A DNA stretch of 46,505 nt, from positions 1-46,505 of the forward strand of contig BCLD01000010.1 in the NCBI GenBank assembly GCA_001600875.1, given 5' to 3'. The notes beneath the pieces are model-generated. The model did no database searches. It had not been told where the DNA came from and saw only the letters and a list, made by a program, of their open reading frames with translations. Positions 22,185 through 35,616 of the stretch are shown here, piece by piece; positions within the stretch are counted from its first letter, which is position 1, and each line of letters starts with the position of its first letter. Source of the stretch: Solicoccozyma terricola. Taxonomy: Eukaryota; Basidiomycota; Tremellomycetes; Filobasidiales; Piskurozymaceae. Made by a program: the position numbers and the translations under genes.

Positions 22185-25100
22185 ATGTCTGGCGGAGGTG
22201 GATTCTTTGGCTTCGATGCTGTTCTTCCCGAACGACGAGGCCAGCAACCTCAACATTCCACTTTCGGTGCTCCTTCAACATCTCTCGATGACGAGGCATT
22301 CGGAGCTGGAGCAACAGAGGACATCGCGGTCTATACATGGGGTACCGAAGGCTATGATGACGGTCTTGGAAATGCGTTGCTAGAGGGAGGTGACGACTTG
22401 AACGATTTGACTTTTGGTGACGCTCCTTTAAGTGAGTACGGCACGGCCGATTGATTGCCTTTTCGTTCGTGGACCAGATGTGCTTACTCGACGGATCGCC
22501 CCAGGCAACGACTTCCAGTTCTCTCATCATGCTCCAGACGAATCTTTCAACCCCCGTATGGGCTATGGCAAGTCGAGCGCCAAACCGTCTTCCAAGAAAC
22601 GAAACGAGGATCTATTTGCCTCGACCGAAGCAGACTTTTTCGCTGCGCCGAAGAAGAGTGAGTGCTAGTTATTGAGCACTGACTTGAAGGCTTTCGCTTA
22701 TCTCCCTCGTTTCCACCTCCAGCTGGTGCTCGCTCCCGTCAAAAGGAGACTTCCACCATTCTGTCCTCTTCGAAATCATCGCAACCTACCTCTCAGCCAT
22801 GGCAACAAGCTGCACCCTCAGCTACGGCCACGGTTCCCGCACTCAACGCCCAACCCCGCGTACGGACGCTCCAGGAGATTGAAGCGGAAATGCTGGCTCA
22901 TGCTCAGCAACCGAAGCCGGAATTGATTCCTGCAACCCAACCTACCGGTCCACAGCCTCTCACTATGGAAGAATTGGAGAGGCAGATGATGCAGAATATG
23001 ACGATGGGCGGCGTTCAGCAAGGTGCTCAACCACCCGCCCTGGCGGCTCAGCCTTCGGTTCATGCTCCGGCTGTCAACTACAACAATTTACAGCAGCAAC
23101 ACCTGCCACAGGCGAATTTCCCTCCACCTGGTCAATCACCCGACAACGCCATGTTCCCGCGTCTTGGAGCACCATCGATGGCCGCTCAGCCTGCGCAAGG
23201 CCCGACTTCCGTCAATCCAACGGTATCGAACTCGATGCAGCCGACGGAGCAGGTCAGCATGGATCTTGAGCGCAAGATCATGGAAACCGAAATGGGTGAA
23301 GCCAAACGTCGCCGCAAGGCCCTGAAAATCGCCAGTATGGCCAAATACAACGACATCATGACCGGTGGAGACAAGGAGTTTATCACTCGTATCCAGCTTT
23401 CCCAGCTCGTCACCCAAGACCCTTACGCCTCGGATTTCTACGCTCAGGTGCACTCGGCCATTGTCAGATCCAAGATGGCGGCGCAAGGTGCAATCGCAGA
23501 ACCGGCTGCTGTTCCTGGTGTCCTTCAGGTCGGAGCGGACGGTCGTGGTGTTGGTGTTGGTGTTGTTCGCGGTGGTCCTGGACGCAGTGCGGCGAGATTG
23601 AGGGATAATGCGATGCAGAGGATGACGATGCAAGTCAAGAGGATCGTCGAGAATGCCAAGAGTCGAGGTATGAAGCCAGCGTCAGGTGAGTGCAAAAAAT
23701 CTTTTTTATTCCCGATTCCTGCTCCGATGATGACGAGAGAGAGTAACGTCACAGCCTCACTTCATGGAGCTCTCGGTACGACCGGAAAACGGTCGACCGC
23801 AGCGGCCCCTCGACCCGCTCTTCAGGTCTCACCGACATCCAATAGTAACAACGTCCCGTCTTTAACGACCATGCTTGCTGCTGGTGGCGAGCCAGGAGCA
23901 CGAAATGCCGATGGTCAGACCCGTGTTCAGCCTGTGACCGCGAAGCAAGTCGCTCTCCGCCTGGAAGCTCTTTATGATGCCGTTCTGGATTTGGAACAGC
24001 TTCGTCGTAATCAACCGCCACCTCCTTCTGGTGGGCCCGATCAGCAACCTTACGTGACCGAGGAGAACGCTCATCGCGCATCCCAGTTCGAAGAATGGTG
24101 AGTTTTTAAGAGTTGTCGGTTGCTGAAGGCGATCAATATCCATAGCTGATTCGGCAATTCATCACAGGGTGCAACAATACGAAAGCCAAGTGGAGAACAT
24201 GTGGCAGCTTCTCATGGTCACTCAGCCATTGGACATTTGGTGAGTATCCGTTTCAATTTCTTCACACCCAAGATACCGTGAAAAATAATACCTGGTGGCT
24301 CTGCCAGCAACCCACACCCATTTATCTCGCTTCTGGGTCCTATCAAGGGTCACCGTATATTCGGTCGTCTCATGCGCCATCTTTCCAGCTCCCGAGCCCT
24401 CACAGTGGTGATTCTTTTATTCGCCTGCTTTCCCCAACTAGATGTTGTGAAAAACGCTCCATCTCCAGCGTCATTGTTCTCTGGTCTTCCCCTGGACAAT
24501 GTCGCCGCTCGAGAAAACCGTGATAGGCTGAGAGCAACGGAGAGTTTCCTCGCTGGCGTTGTTCCTGTCCTCGTAGGAGTCATTGGTAACCTTGATATTA
24601 AACTCATTGCTGGCCTCATCAACATGTGTCGTGATCATTGGTCACCTCTACCAGTGCTGGAAACCAGAGTGAGTCAATGGCGTGGTCTTTTGTACATGTG
24701 CCCATAAGCGCAGGACTGATTGACCGTACCCCTCGAACAGCCTGGAATTGCAATTTACACGATCATGTTGTCGCGTGCGGAGATGGTGAAACATGCTCCT
24801 GCAGACCCGAACACAACAGGTGGCCCGACTGGGCCATCTCAAGCCGACATGGATCTATGGTGCGTCTTATAACAGCAAACATTCCGTGAACAGCCAAAAC
24901 TCATACCCCACTTTGCTCTTCAATTTTGACAGGAACAATGCCTTCCTCGGTCTCGTCCGTACTATTCTTCCCAAGCTACCCAGCATCTTCCCATCCTCTC
25001 AAGCCCAGTCAGCTGCATTTGGACCCGCCGCATACCTCCTTGGGGGTACAGGTGGTGGTCTTCAAGTCGGTGAGATAGGTTCACAAAATGATAGAGAGGG

Positions 25101-25569
25101 AATGATGATGGATGCTATGGATGGCGAGGTTTGGGGACTTATCGCTGCGTTAGTTTGGGGGGACGATAAGCACGATTAAATACAAGGGTGCTTACTGATC
25201 GCGACACTTTTTTTTTCCCTTTGTTGTAGGATGGCACTTCACGCTCCGCCTGAGGAACAAACTGCTCTTGTCAGCGTACTGCGAGAAAAGGTGATTAAAG
25301 GATGGACAAGTGGAACCACAAGGCCAGAGTATGATATTGACATCGAGCCTTCTTCCGCAGATTCTGCACACCGTTCAGTCTGCTAAGCAGGGTTGGGTAT
25401 CTGCGCCGCGTGCCGAGGTACGGTTGAGGAACGTGAATCTCTTCTTGAATGGATTGGTGAGTCCAAGCGACAGCGCAGCAGCTTGCGGTGCGTTGGAAGG
25501 TGGTTAAGCTGATGTTTACATCCATCAATCAAATCACAGGGCCTGGATGCAACGATGCTGGAGCTATGA
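22185..25569 (+). CDS. PAT1: PAT1, mRNA decapping activator and P-body scaffold
   Basis: ATG 22185 was chosen because it gives MSGGGGFFGFDAVLP, matching the FFGFD N-terminus of fungal Pat1 that contacts the Dhh1 helicase. About ten exons follow. A Pro/Gln-rich middle contains TLQEIEAEMLAHAQQ and TMEELERQMMQNMTMG. Then comes the conserved block LERKIMETEMGEAKRRRKAL with MAKYNDIMTGGDKEFITRIQ and QLVTQDPYASDFYAQVHSAI. The C-terminal helical repeat domain (PatC) spans about 23770-25569, including LFACFPQLDVV and LAGVVPVLVGVIGNLDIKLI, and ends NVNLFLNGLGLDATMLEL with TGA at 25567-25569. Pat1 bridges the Lsm1-7 ring with Dcp2/Dhh1 to promote decapping and translational repression in the cytoplasm. 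All recognised domains are present and unbroken. Confidence 0.92.
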
Positions 25570-25934
25570 AACGACTAGGAGAAAGGATAATTTCGGATGG
25601 CCGTGCTGGCATCCAAAAACTCTGCGTACTGTTCCCCATCCCCATGACCTGTGTGATGCAACGATATGCGATGCCCAGCTGTGAACACCCTTCCCGGCGA
25701 TTCCCTCGAGTGGCGCGCCCGCCGCGGGTGAAAGAGCCAGAGCCAGACAGAGACGTACCTCATCCACAACAACATTGCCCAGCCCACCACCACCACCACC
25801 CGACAACTCAGCATCCCCCTCCTCCACACCGTCTTCCTCGCCCCATTCAGCCAGAGCGGCACCACGCTCATCATCCTGCTGTCCTCCGGCAACATCCAAC
25901 AACACTTGTTCCCCCCCACCATGTCGTCCAAGCT
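25570..25934 (+). promoter_or_regulatory. Intergenic region upstream of the Rho GEF gene
   Basis: About 365 bases between PAT1 and the next start codon on the same strand. The GEF frame stays open through this stretch as far back as 25488, but the composition (long CCACCACC runs near 25780-25800) and the overlap with the PAT1 end argue for leader or promoter. Confidence 0.4.
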
Positions 25935-28900
25935 ATGAGCTCCACCGAATCCATGGAACGGCGACCGCCGGTTCGCGATCTTCATCCATCGAGCGATGGT
26001 GTGGACGGCTCCCCTGCAACACCATCGTCTCCACGAAGAAGGACGGCGACATCTACTGCATCCTCTTCCTCGCCGCTTAACAGTTCAACGGTTGGCACAT
26101 CTGCACAACTACCACCATCCGAAAATCGAGAACAACCTGTCACGACGTCGTCGTCGTCGTCGTCTCCTCCTCCTCCTCCTCTTCATACGTTGGCTCTACC
26201 CATCATCACCACGACAACATCATCAGAGCAGTATGCGCCGATTACCCGACAACGCCAGAGGAGGTTATCTCAGGAAACTGCTGGCTCCTCGTCAACGGCT
26301 GCATCTTCAGCGGACGCATTGGCGAACAGGAGATTCCGATTACCTAGCCAGGATCAAGGTGCGGAACTTAGACAAGCTGATCGACAGCGCAAGGCAAGTG
26401 GAGATCGAAGACCTAGTGCTATGCTTGTTCCGCAAGATGTGGAAAGGAGACGACCATCTTCTTCCACCTCTAGAGAATCAGCGACATCCCCGTCTTCATC
26501 TAGATCGAGCAGCGTAGCTAGTACACATCGATTGAACACTAAACGGCGTACCAACGAGGGACAAGGTCGCAATTCGTCCACGGCAAGGGGAGGAGCAACC
26601 AACACCTTGACAGAAACCGCAACGTCACCACGCCGCCAACCTTCCGCTCACTCCAACTCTTCTCCTCCCCCCACGACCACCCGATCATCTAGCATGTCAA
26701 GCCTGCCACCTCTACACATGCCACGAGCATTCTCGGGAATGGCCAATGCCGGTAGTTACGTCGGTGGAAGCGACTGGGAACCGCCGTACCGGACGGGTGT
26801 TGGAGGTAGCGACTACCGAAGAGTAGGACAATCAAGGATGGTGTCATCACGCTCAGAGCATACAGGTCTCCAGGCTCTCGGTCTTGATGTAACGGAGAGT
26901 AGACCTGGGTTGGCGTCATTCATTCGCCACGAAATCCCACAATCGACCGCTTCAATACCATCTCCAGGAAACCTCGTTCCCATTCCACCTGCTCGATATC
27001 GCACACCGTCTCCTCCTAGAATTCCTAACAAGACCAACACTCCTCCCGACAACAGTCGTGAATCAGTTCCACCTTTGAAACCATCTCCACAGGGACAGCG
27101 TCAATATCGGCAAATGTCCGTTGCAGCACCACCACCACCACCACCACCACCACCTCCAATCATGCGGAGTATCTCATCATTCTCCCAAGCAAGCGGCGAG
27201 GATGCGAATAGACCTTCTCCTCCCATCCCAGCTAAAAACCCTCTTCGTAGTCGGATGAACAGCCGAAGCACGTCCACCATACGAATTGGGAGTTATGACT
27301 TGACTGCAGATGAGATCGCTGGATCTCGTCAATCCATGTCGAGTCAGCATTCACCTTTCGACGATGTTCTAGGGAGTGCATCTTACTCCGCCGGCTCAAG
27401 TACGGGCGAGTCACTCAAACTCCCAGCGCCCGCCACCCTTCGCATGGAGAATTTTGTATTCGAGCCCGACACTAGGAGAAATCAAGGTTCAGCGAAATCA
27501 AAGGAGAGCATTTCATACGCTCCAGACCAGATTTTTCCTAGTCCGCCAACTGGTCAATCACCTGCTCAACCATCATCACCCATTCCCAGCGACTCGTTCG
27601 ATAGGCCTATGTGGAACGTGCCGTCGGCCAGCAGGATGTCAACATCAGCGGATGGTCCGGTAGCCTCTCATCCGAGGTCACCGTCATGTCCTTCGTCGCT
27701 AGCTTTCGAGGGCGTAAGGATTACATCTACGGCTCGAGTCGGGGTTCCGCGTCTCCACGTTTTCACGAGTAACAAGCTCAAGGAGACGGAAGGCAATTTA
27801 CTCTCAGTTACAAATCAACCTCGCCGGTCAATACCACACCTCCGCACGCAATCGATCCCAGCTGGTCCTCTCGTCTCACCGAATTTCAGCACGTCCTCGA
27901 TCGATTCTACGACTCTCCGCTCTCCTACCAAGCGGTTGACCAAGCGGGCACATCTTATACATGAGATCATTGAAACTGAACGGTCATTTGCAAGAGACTT
28001 GGCTCTTGTTAGAGATGCCTACCTATATCGCCTTCGACCCGACTCCGCACGTTCGAGTGTATCTCATGGTGGTATCTCGGACGGCCCGAGTCCGATGCCA
28101 TTCGGTGGATCCGGCAGTCGTGTCTCTGTGTACACCTATGACACTGCGGAGACTCGAAGAAGCAGCGTCAGCGAAAGTCCTGGCGCAGTCATCGGTCACA
28201 CCCCACTCTCGGAAAGCGATTTGTTCGCAAGTCCTAAACAGCTGGGAACTAGAAGTTCTGAATATTTTGATCTTCACTCTATGCCACCGCCGTCAGCATT
28301 CCAGTCTCGTGGTACGAACTCCATCAGTACAGGCTCATATCAAAACAGCATTACGCCCCAGCCGTCTCCGCGCACCAGCTCTCTGCCAACGGCGACAGCC
28401 ACACCTAGCAAGTCGGACCTCAAAACGGTTTTCCTCAACCTCGAACAATTGACAGCATTTTCCGAGGAACTTTCCAGTAGTTTCTCAGCCGCGCGAGGTG
28501 ATGGTACCGGGCAGGAGGTAGTGGAAGACGCTGCGCAGAAGGAGGCGACATCTAGGCATCACCCAGACAGACTTGGAAAGGCTTTTCTCTCGGCTGTGAG
28601 AATCATCGATTTCTTTCATTCTGTATTGGATAGCTAACATCGCCTTCACCATGTCCAGATGCCATCCATCAGCAGCTTGTATAGCGTGTACTGCGCTCGA
28701 CATTCTCAAGCCAATACACGCCTACAAGAGCTTATGTCGGATAACAAGCTAACCAAGTACTTTTCGGAATGTTGGACATCTGTGCAGCCATTCACCAATG
28801 CGTGGGACCTCGCCTCGGTGCTCATCAAGCCGGTTCAGCGGGTCATGAAGTATCCGATGCTCTTCGCAGACCTGCTCGCTTGCACATCCCCAGTTCACCC

Positions 28901-30825
28901 AGACTACTTTGACCTCCGGAAAGCAGCGGAGGGATCGCGGCAGATTGCAGATGAAATCAATGAGGCCAAGCGCCGCAAGGACGTTGTCGAGCGAGTGGTC
29001 TTCCCCGGCTTGAAGAAGCGAGATTCAGGCGTGACCATACAGGGGATGGATAAGAGCAAATCTAGCGCCAGTGGGGTAGCTCTCAAGCTCGGCAAACGTT
29101 TTCGCAAGGACAAGAGCAAAAGCGATGGGAGTAGCTCCGTGACCGCGTCGTTCAGAATCTCCATTAAAGCAGAAGAAGACTTGAGAGATTGCATTCGTCA
29201 GCTCGAGGCAGGAGACAGGGTGGTGCGCAGGGTAGGCAAGGAAGTCAACGGCTGGCCAGAAAGGGTCCGCATCGTCTGGGTTTCCCAAAAGTCCATGTTA
29301 GATGTGTGGGGCAAAGTTGTGCAGCTTGAGAGTAGCGATCCTATGGACGAGCGTATAAACAGCTTCAAGGCGTTGATCGACGAGGTGCTCCGGGGCCCGA
29401 TTACGGTCTTGGTGAGTACCGGATAAGATCGCTTGTCTCGACATGGGTATCATGGCTAATCTATGAACCCTACTAGGATGCGGAGGTTTGCAAGTCTATC
29501 ATGCCGCTGTTCTCGCGACTGATGCGCATGGCTGTCAATCCACGAGCTGTGATTTCCCGCCTCGATGCCAAGCGTAACGATTACATACGCGTCAGCTCAG
29601 CAACCAGCAAGTCGGATTATAAATCTCTGGATCGTGCTGCTATGCAGAATGCAGAGGAATTCATGGCGATTCATACCCAGCTGCTGGAGGAGTTGCCACG
29701 ATTCATCGATGGATACACAAAGATACTTGACCTCGCAGTGGCGGCTTTTGCGAACGCCCAAACCCGCTTTCACAGCGAAACGAAAACCAGACTGCGCGAG
29801 TTTATGGAGCATTGGGACGGTGAAGATATCGCGGCCAGCCGAAATGAGCTGTTAGATGGTCGATCGGTTGTCAAGCGGTGGCATGATCTATGCAAACCAT
29901 CCATGGACGCGCTAGATTCACTGGAGATTGTGCATCGTGAGTCTCAAGATCCCTACCACACCGCGCGCAACCCTGCTGACGATCTCGCCTTCGCTAAATA
30001 GCCCCTACACGGTCTGCGAGTTCTCGCGACTTGTCGGTATCTGACCTAGCGGCTTCTGTGTCTCGCAACACCAGCACTCGCGTCCACCTCTCCCGTAACT
30101 CAAGCCTGAACAGGCTTCGTGAGTTGACCACCTCTCGCCCATCATCGCCTTTCGACCAGCTTGGCCCTTCGGATTCCAGCTCAAGCTTTGTCCGTCGCGG
30201 TAATCGTAATCGATCGAGCTCGTTCATGAATCAAGTGATCGCGGCAAGCAACGTTGGTGTCGGGAGCTCCAGGACATCCGTCGCCATTGACGGCTCCAAG
30301 GAGGAGATCATCGTGACTCCCGCAGGTGACTTTGGTCCCTCACTAATGAGCAAGGAGTCCGCAAACTCTCTGACTGCGGCTGCAGCTGCCCGGCGACGGG
30401 ACAGTGATGGGACAAGTCTCTCTTCGTATAGCGCCTTCTCCCCGGCTGGAACTCCGATTCTAGGCTCAGAAATGCGTGCCAAGTCTGTCAAGCTTGGATC
30501 TCCATTCCCTGGTGGTTTGAGTTCTCCAAACCTCGGCAGCAATGATCAAGCCATCAGATCATGGCGGAAGGAGCTCGCGCTCTATCAATGCGTATGCGTT
30601 GCATCGTTTGCTCTCGACCTTGAGCTTTGGTATGCTGGTCTACCTTTCTTGAACCCACTGGAGGAAGGTGAAGTGGTGGACATCTTACACGAAGTTGGGA
30701 GAGTGGATATGCTCGAGGACCTGCCTATCGATGTGGGTGTGCCTGATGACGGACTGCTGGTTGGGAGGAATCAGGATGGAAGGGTGGGGGTGCTGCTGTG
30801 CTCGTATGCCATGCCGCTGGTGTGA
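25935..30825 (+). CDS. DH-BAR-SH3 Rho guanine nucleotide exchange factor (Tuba/DNMBP-like)
   Basis: From ATG 25935 (MSSTESMERRPPVRDL) the first 660 or so residues are Ser/Pro-rich and disordered, with a poly-Pro run (27128-27156). The DH domain starts near 27945 (LIHEIIETERSFARDLALV). It is interrupted by a Ser-rich insert of about 130 residues and resumes at LKTVFLNLEQLTAFSEEL. It continues after an intron at 28596-28658 with LASVLIKPVQRVMKYPMLF, the core DH helix. A BAR-type helical region follows (about 29160-29940), then a Ser-rich linker and a C-terminal SH3-like segment (FLNPLEEGEVVDILHEVG, LPIDVGVPDDGLLVGRNQDG). The DH-BAR-SH3 order is that of Tuba-type Cdc42 GEFs that act at curved membranes and cell tips. 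The stop is at 30823-30825. GTPase specificity is inferred. Confidence 0.85.
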
Positions 30826-31075
30826 GACAAGGAGGAACGGGGTAGAGTGATGGACAAGGAGGTAGACGAGACGAAACGATTGTACGGCGACATGAAACAA
30901 ATGTTGCGACTCGGTCCAACAATCAATCGGTATCCACGCAATTTAGAGTTCACCGAGCTGAGAATGGCCGAGACTGGAATTGCACTTCAACCTCTTCAAC
31001 ATCATCCACAGCGCTGTACATCATCATCTATCCTCACCACCACTGCCAGCAAACATCCTCCCCACCTCCCATGCC
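30826..31075 (+). other. Spacer between the GEF and AAA ATPase genes
   Basis: About 250 bases, taken as promoter and leader of the AAA ATPase gene. An upstream in-frame ATG at 30980 exists, so the leader may be shorter. No motif was recognised. Confidence 0.35.
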
Positions 31076-34000
31076 ATGCTTCGAGCATGTCGCCGCACCG
31101 TCCAAGTAGCCATTCGGAGCTCCCACTCACCTCATCATCAGCGGGCAATTTCTCGGTCTGCCCCAGCTCTCCTACCTCGACAAATATCCAGCATCGTTGT
31201 CCCTAGTGGCGCTCCACCTCCCCATGATGGTGAACCTATCAACGGATCATTCATCAGTAACCGACCGCGTCAGTCTAGATCAACTCGAGGTGCGAAAAGT
31301 GGCTCATCCGGTTCGGGAGGTGGTCCACCACCCAACCTACCACCTCCGCCTCCTAAACAACCAGCATTGCCTTCCGACTTCGCCGAGACGTATCTGACTA
31401 CACCGACGGCAAGCGAACCTGTAACACCACAAATCCGAGCTCTTCGCAATCTTCTCTTGACGTCCTTCTCTCCAGCACTTCAGAAAGGGTCGGTAGATCC
31501 AACCCTTGCAATCTTTTGTCCATTAGAAGGTGGAGAGCATGTTATCCGGGACGCTTTGTCGAATGCTGCAGGTCTAGTAGGAGCAGATGTGGTCAGACTT
31601 GAGGCGGTCGAGTGCCTTGGGCTGAGACAGTTCGGCGGTCTAGGGGAAGGTGAGAAAATGGAGGGGAGAATCCGATCTGATGTAGATAGTTTAGCTGACG
31701 ACGCCACTTTAATCAGCTGGCGCATGTCTACATCTTTCTCCCAACCCCGTTCTCCTTGCCGAACCTGACACCTCATCCCCGAACGATGATGGTACTGCTG
31801 CTGAAAACGAGGAGGAAGGAGAATCGGATGGCGAGGATGGGGAATTCACAGTGGTTCAAGATGGACGACCCCTCGAGATTCACATCCCCATCGGTAGGTT
31901 CTCTGAAGGAGGGGGTAGCGGTCCTCGAGGTCCATTCGGCCTATTCGGACCATTCGCTAGTGGATCAGGCTCTCGAGAAGCACAACAAAGCAAATCAGAG
32001 GAAAAGAATCGGATTGAAAAGCTGTTCCGTGATATCGTGAACGTGGAACCCTCCGCTTCCTCGGACGACCAAGCAGGATCTTCTGAAAGGAGGAGGATTA
32101 TTTACATTCAAGATGCCACGGCGATGGCTTCGACTTTTGAACAATGGTTTCCTTCCCTCAAGGCAGCTGTCAAAGCGAGAAGATCACAAGCTGAGGGTGA
32201 CGCTGCAGATCGATCTTACCCAACCACCATCGTCCTGGGCTGCAATCCTTCCCTACTTCACGTCGCTCCTAATATGCGAAAAGAAGAAGTCAATGCGGCA
32301 GCAGCAGCAGCAGCAGCTCAGTCAGCATATAATCAGCCTACCTCTGGTATCGGCTTCGCCATTTCAGCAAATCCAATGCTCAGGGCGGCGCTGTCATCAA
32401 GCTTGGGCGGGCCATTCGGGGTTGGCGCCGGTATTCTCGAGCGCAGAGGTAGAGACGGTGAGCTCTGGATGTCCTCGGAAGAGGATGACGTGATAGGAAG
32501 AAGAGCGAGGTTGGGGAAGAGGTTGAAGGGATTCAACTCACAGAGCGAACGGTGGGTCCCGCAAATATCTTGAGAGACGCAAGATGGGATTGGTTTACTT
32601 ACGCGGCTGTGAACATTCCAGTGCCCTTCGTGACATGCTGCCACCTTTTGAGGGAACCTCGGCGATCAGCAAATCTCAAGCGCAGAGTGGCGCTCCAGCC
32701 GGCATCAAAGCGATCATGGCCTCCCTTGGTGCATTGGAGATTCCCAATAGTGCCGGTCACACTGATCATAGCGAATCAAAGGCAGACGTCAACGTTTGGA
32801 AGGTGATTGGTGTGCTTCCAGAGAACCGTAATGTTTCCGCCGAGGTTGGCGAGCGCATGACTCGACGTCTACGTATCAACACACTGTTGCTCAAAAAGGC
32901 TCTAGGACAGCTCTCGATGACGCTCACCGAAAGTCTACCAGGAGAAGAACTGAACGAGGACTCCAACCAAACTGGGATTTCAATGTCTGATATATCTCAA
33001 GAGCTGCAAAGCCTTCGAGAGAGCTTTGTCACCTCTGTTTGGTCGTGGTCTGCTATGCAGCATTTCGCAACCATTGTCGTTGGTCACGTCCTGAGTCAGC
33101 CAAACGTGGACTCGAACGAGGTCAGCTCGCCTGTCAGCTGGAAAGCTATCGCCGAGGCTTCATTGTTGGATGAACAATGCGATGACCTGCACAGTTCATG
33201 GATATCCGCCAACTACCAGTCAGGGCCGAAGCTCGCTGATGCGGAGACACCCGATGCACAAGAAGACGACGCTATGCATGCTCCGGCTGTGGATCCGGTC
33301 GTCGAAGCAATCAAACGAGATCGATCTCTCTCTCCTCATGAACGCCGACTATTGGGTTGCATTGTTGATCCCAACAAGCTGTCTTCAACTTCATTCGACG
33401 ATGTTCTGCTGCCGGACAGAACCATCGATGCTGTTAGGACCGTTGTATCTTTACCTTTGCTATATCCAGAGGCCTTCCACAGCGGTATTTTGGCACAGCA
33501 CTCAACTTCCGGGTGTTTACTCTTTGGACCTCCAGGTACTGGTAAAACTTTGCTCGCGAGGGCGCTGGCGAGAGACAGTGGAGCTCGAATGTTGGCGGTG
33601 CAGGTGAGTTTGACAATCTACCGGACAGTCACATGACAGCTTACGAAGCCTCATCTATCTTAGCCAAGTGACGTGTCGGACATGTACGTTGGAGAGGGCG
33701 AGAAGCTGTGAGTGTTAGGCAGGCAGACAGTCCACATCGTGATCATCGCTCACATTTCCTTTCCCCTCTTCAGAGTCAAGGCCGTCTTCAGTCTCGCGAG
33801 ACGGTTGTCTCCATGTATCATCTTCCTCGACGAGGTGGACAGTCTTTTCGGTGCACGTTCTGGTCGCAGCTCGAGTGGGTCCCAGGCATATCGTCAGGTC
33901 TTGACAGGTAAGTATTATCTTTCCGGGATTCCCATCGCTGTTGCTTAAGAATATTTTACTTCTAGAATTCATGCAAGAGATGGACGGTTTAAGCTCCGCG

Positions 34001-35348
34001 ACGGCGAACAGGGAGAAGCAGATCGTTGTGATGGGTGCAACCAACAGACCTTACGTGAGAGAACACCGCCCGCATGACGCTAATGATGTCTCGAGGCTGA
34101 CGATACCGCTTTACCCTTACCCTTCAGGACCTTGACGAGGCTGTGTTGCGGAGACTGCCACGGAGATTACTGGTAGATTTGCCTGGAGAACAAGAACGCT
34201 TAGGTAGGTCCGGCGTCCTGCAGAAGCTGTCTTCGCCTTACTGAGCAGTTTGTCGGGCGCAGCCATCCTCAAAATTCACTTGAAAAATGAACAGCTAGCG
34301 GACGATGTTGATCTGGCCAAGATCGCAAAGGACACTGACACCTACTCTGGCTCGGACCTGAAGCGTAAGCCAGTCATCTCGGAACGTACGTAACGATGCT
34401 CAAGCCAGATCCTACTACAGATTTATGCGTCAGTGCTGCTCTGGCAGCCGTCAAGGAGATGGTACCCATTCCATGGACAGCTGGAAAGAAAGCGATCGCA
34501 TCAGGATCTAGCGCGGCAAGCACGTCTCAATCTAGTCCGGAACCTAACCTCCTCAAAGTGGAAGACGAGGCTCAACGGGATGACCAGCTTTTCAAGGAGT
34601 CTGTCGAGCCGGTGATTTCGACGTCGGAGAGAAGTAAGTCTCCACGCACTCGCCTTCGAGTTCCCGTAGCGTATTAATCCCTCACTTTCCGCCCAGATGC
34701 AGAGACATTGCCGTCTTTAGTTCAATCATCCGATTTCCAAGATTTCAACCCTCCTCCTCCGCCAGCCTTCGAAGGCGAGCATCTAGACGATTCAGCCCAC
34801 GAGGATGAATTTTCGGCTGAGCACATCGCGAATGTTCTCGGCGACAAGAGCGAGGATTTTGCTCGCATGCAGAGTGAGAATGAGAGCAGCGTGCCTACCG
34901 ATCAAGATCCATTGGTCGCGGCACCAGCCCATGGCGTGACTCAATCCGCTGGAGGGGCTCATGGAATGCCAGAAGGCCTGGAGGAGACTGATGATCCATC
35001 GGAGGACGTGAACCATGGTCGAGTGAGAATGTATATACCTCGACGAGTCCTGCGTGCGTCGCACTTCAAGTCGGCTATGAAGGAGATCACGCCTTCCAGC
35101 TCGGAAGACGGAAATCTGGCAGAATTGCGGAAAGTGAGTCTCGACGTTGATGATTCGGTCAGATGTCAAAGCACTGACATCAAAGCTTAACTTCCCAGTG
35201 GGCTGAACAGTTCGGAGAAGGCGGGACGAAGCGGGGAAAGAAGATGGGTTATGGTAGCAAGTTTGGGTTTGGTGACGAGAAGGATCAGAAGGGAGACCCA
35301 GGTTACGGCAGAGTTAGACCAGAGGATGACGATACGAAACAGGCATAG
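31076..35348 (+). CDS. Long AAA ATPase (Msp1/ATAD1-like core), probably mitochondrial
   Basis: I prefer ATG 31076 because it gives MLRACRRTVQVAIRSS, an Arg-rich, acid-free presequence typical of mitochondrial import; ATG 30980 would add 32 residues. After a disordered N-terminus and an Ala-rich, Gly-rich middle with several introns, the AAA module follows. It has DDVLLPDRTIDAVRTVV, Walker A GPPGTGKT (33526-33549), Walker B IIFLDEVD (33817-33840) with the catalytic Glu, sensor MGATNRP, and arginine-finger-like LRRLPRRL. Next are LLVDLPGEQERLAILKIHLK and YSGSDLK. The tail has PRRVLRASHFKSAMKEITPS, WAEQFGEGGTKRGKK and stop TAG at 35346-35348. The meiotic-clade AAA core resembles Msp1/ATAD1, which extract mislocalised membrane proteins. 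The product is about 1,200 residues, much longer than Msp1 (about 360), so an orthologous role should not be assumed. Confidence 0.82.
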
Positions 35349-35616
35349 GTTACACGAGCATGACTGTCATGAATTCTACGCGCATTATAAATGATGACGA
35401 TTACATGTTGCAAGACCTCCTCTATCGTTTCGGTAGCCATGGTTGCAGAAGTTTGCAATGCAGGTCGGGCTGTACGTATGCTTTCGGATCTACTTCATGC
35501 TGATGAGTTCGATCTGTCATGGACAACAAGTCGGCCTCGTCGACTCTGTGAAAAATGCAAAAATAAAACAATTAGCTTGCTTCTCGAAGTCGCTTTAACA
35601 ATTTATCATCTTCGTC
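35349..35616. other. Convergent intergenic spacer
   Basis: About 270 bases between the stop codons of the AAA ATPase (+) and the CSC1-like channel (-). AT-rich patches (35550-35615) may serve as polyadenylation signals for both. No gene is supported here. Confidence 0.45.

Noticed and set aside
25488..25934. N-terminal extension of the Rho GEF from an upstream in-frame ATG
   Set aside because: It would overlap the PAT1 coding end and its sequence is low-complexity leader-like; ATG 25935 is a better start.
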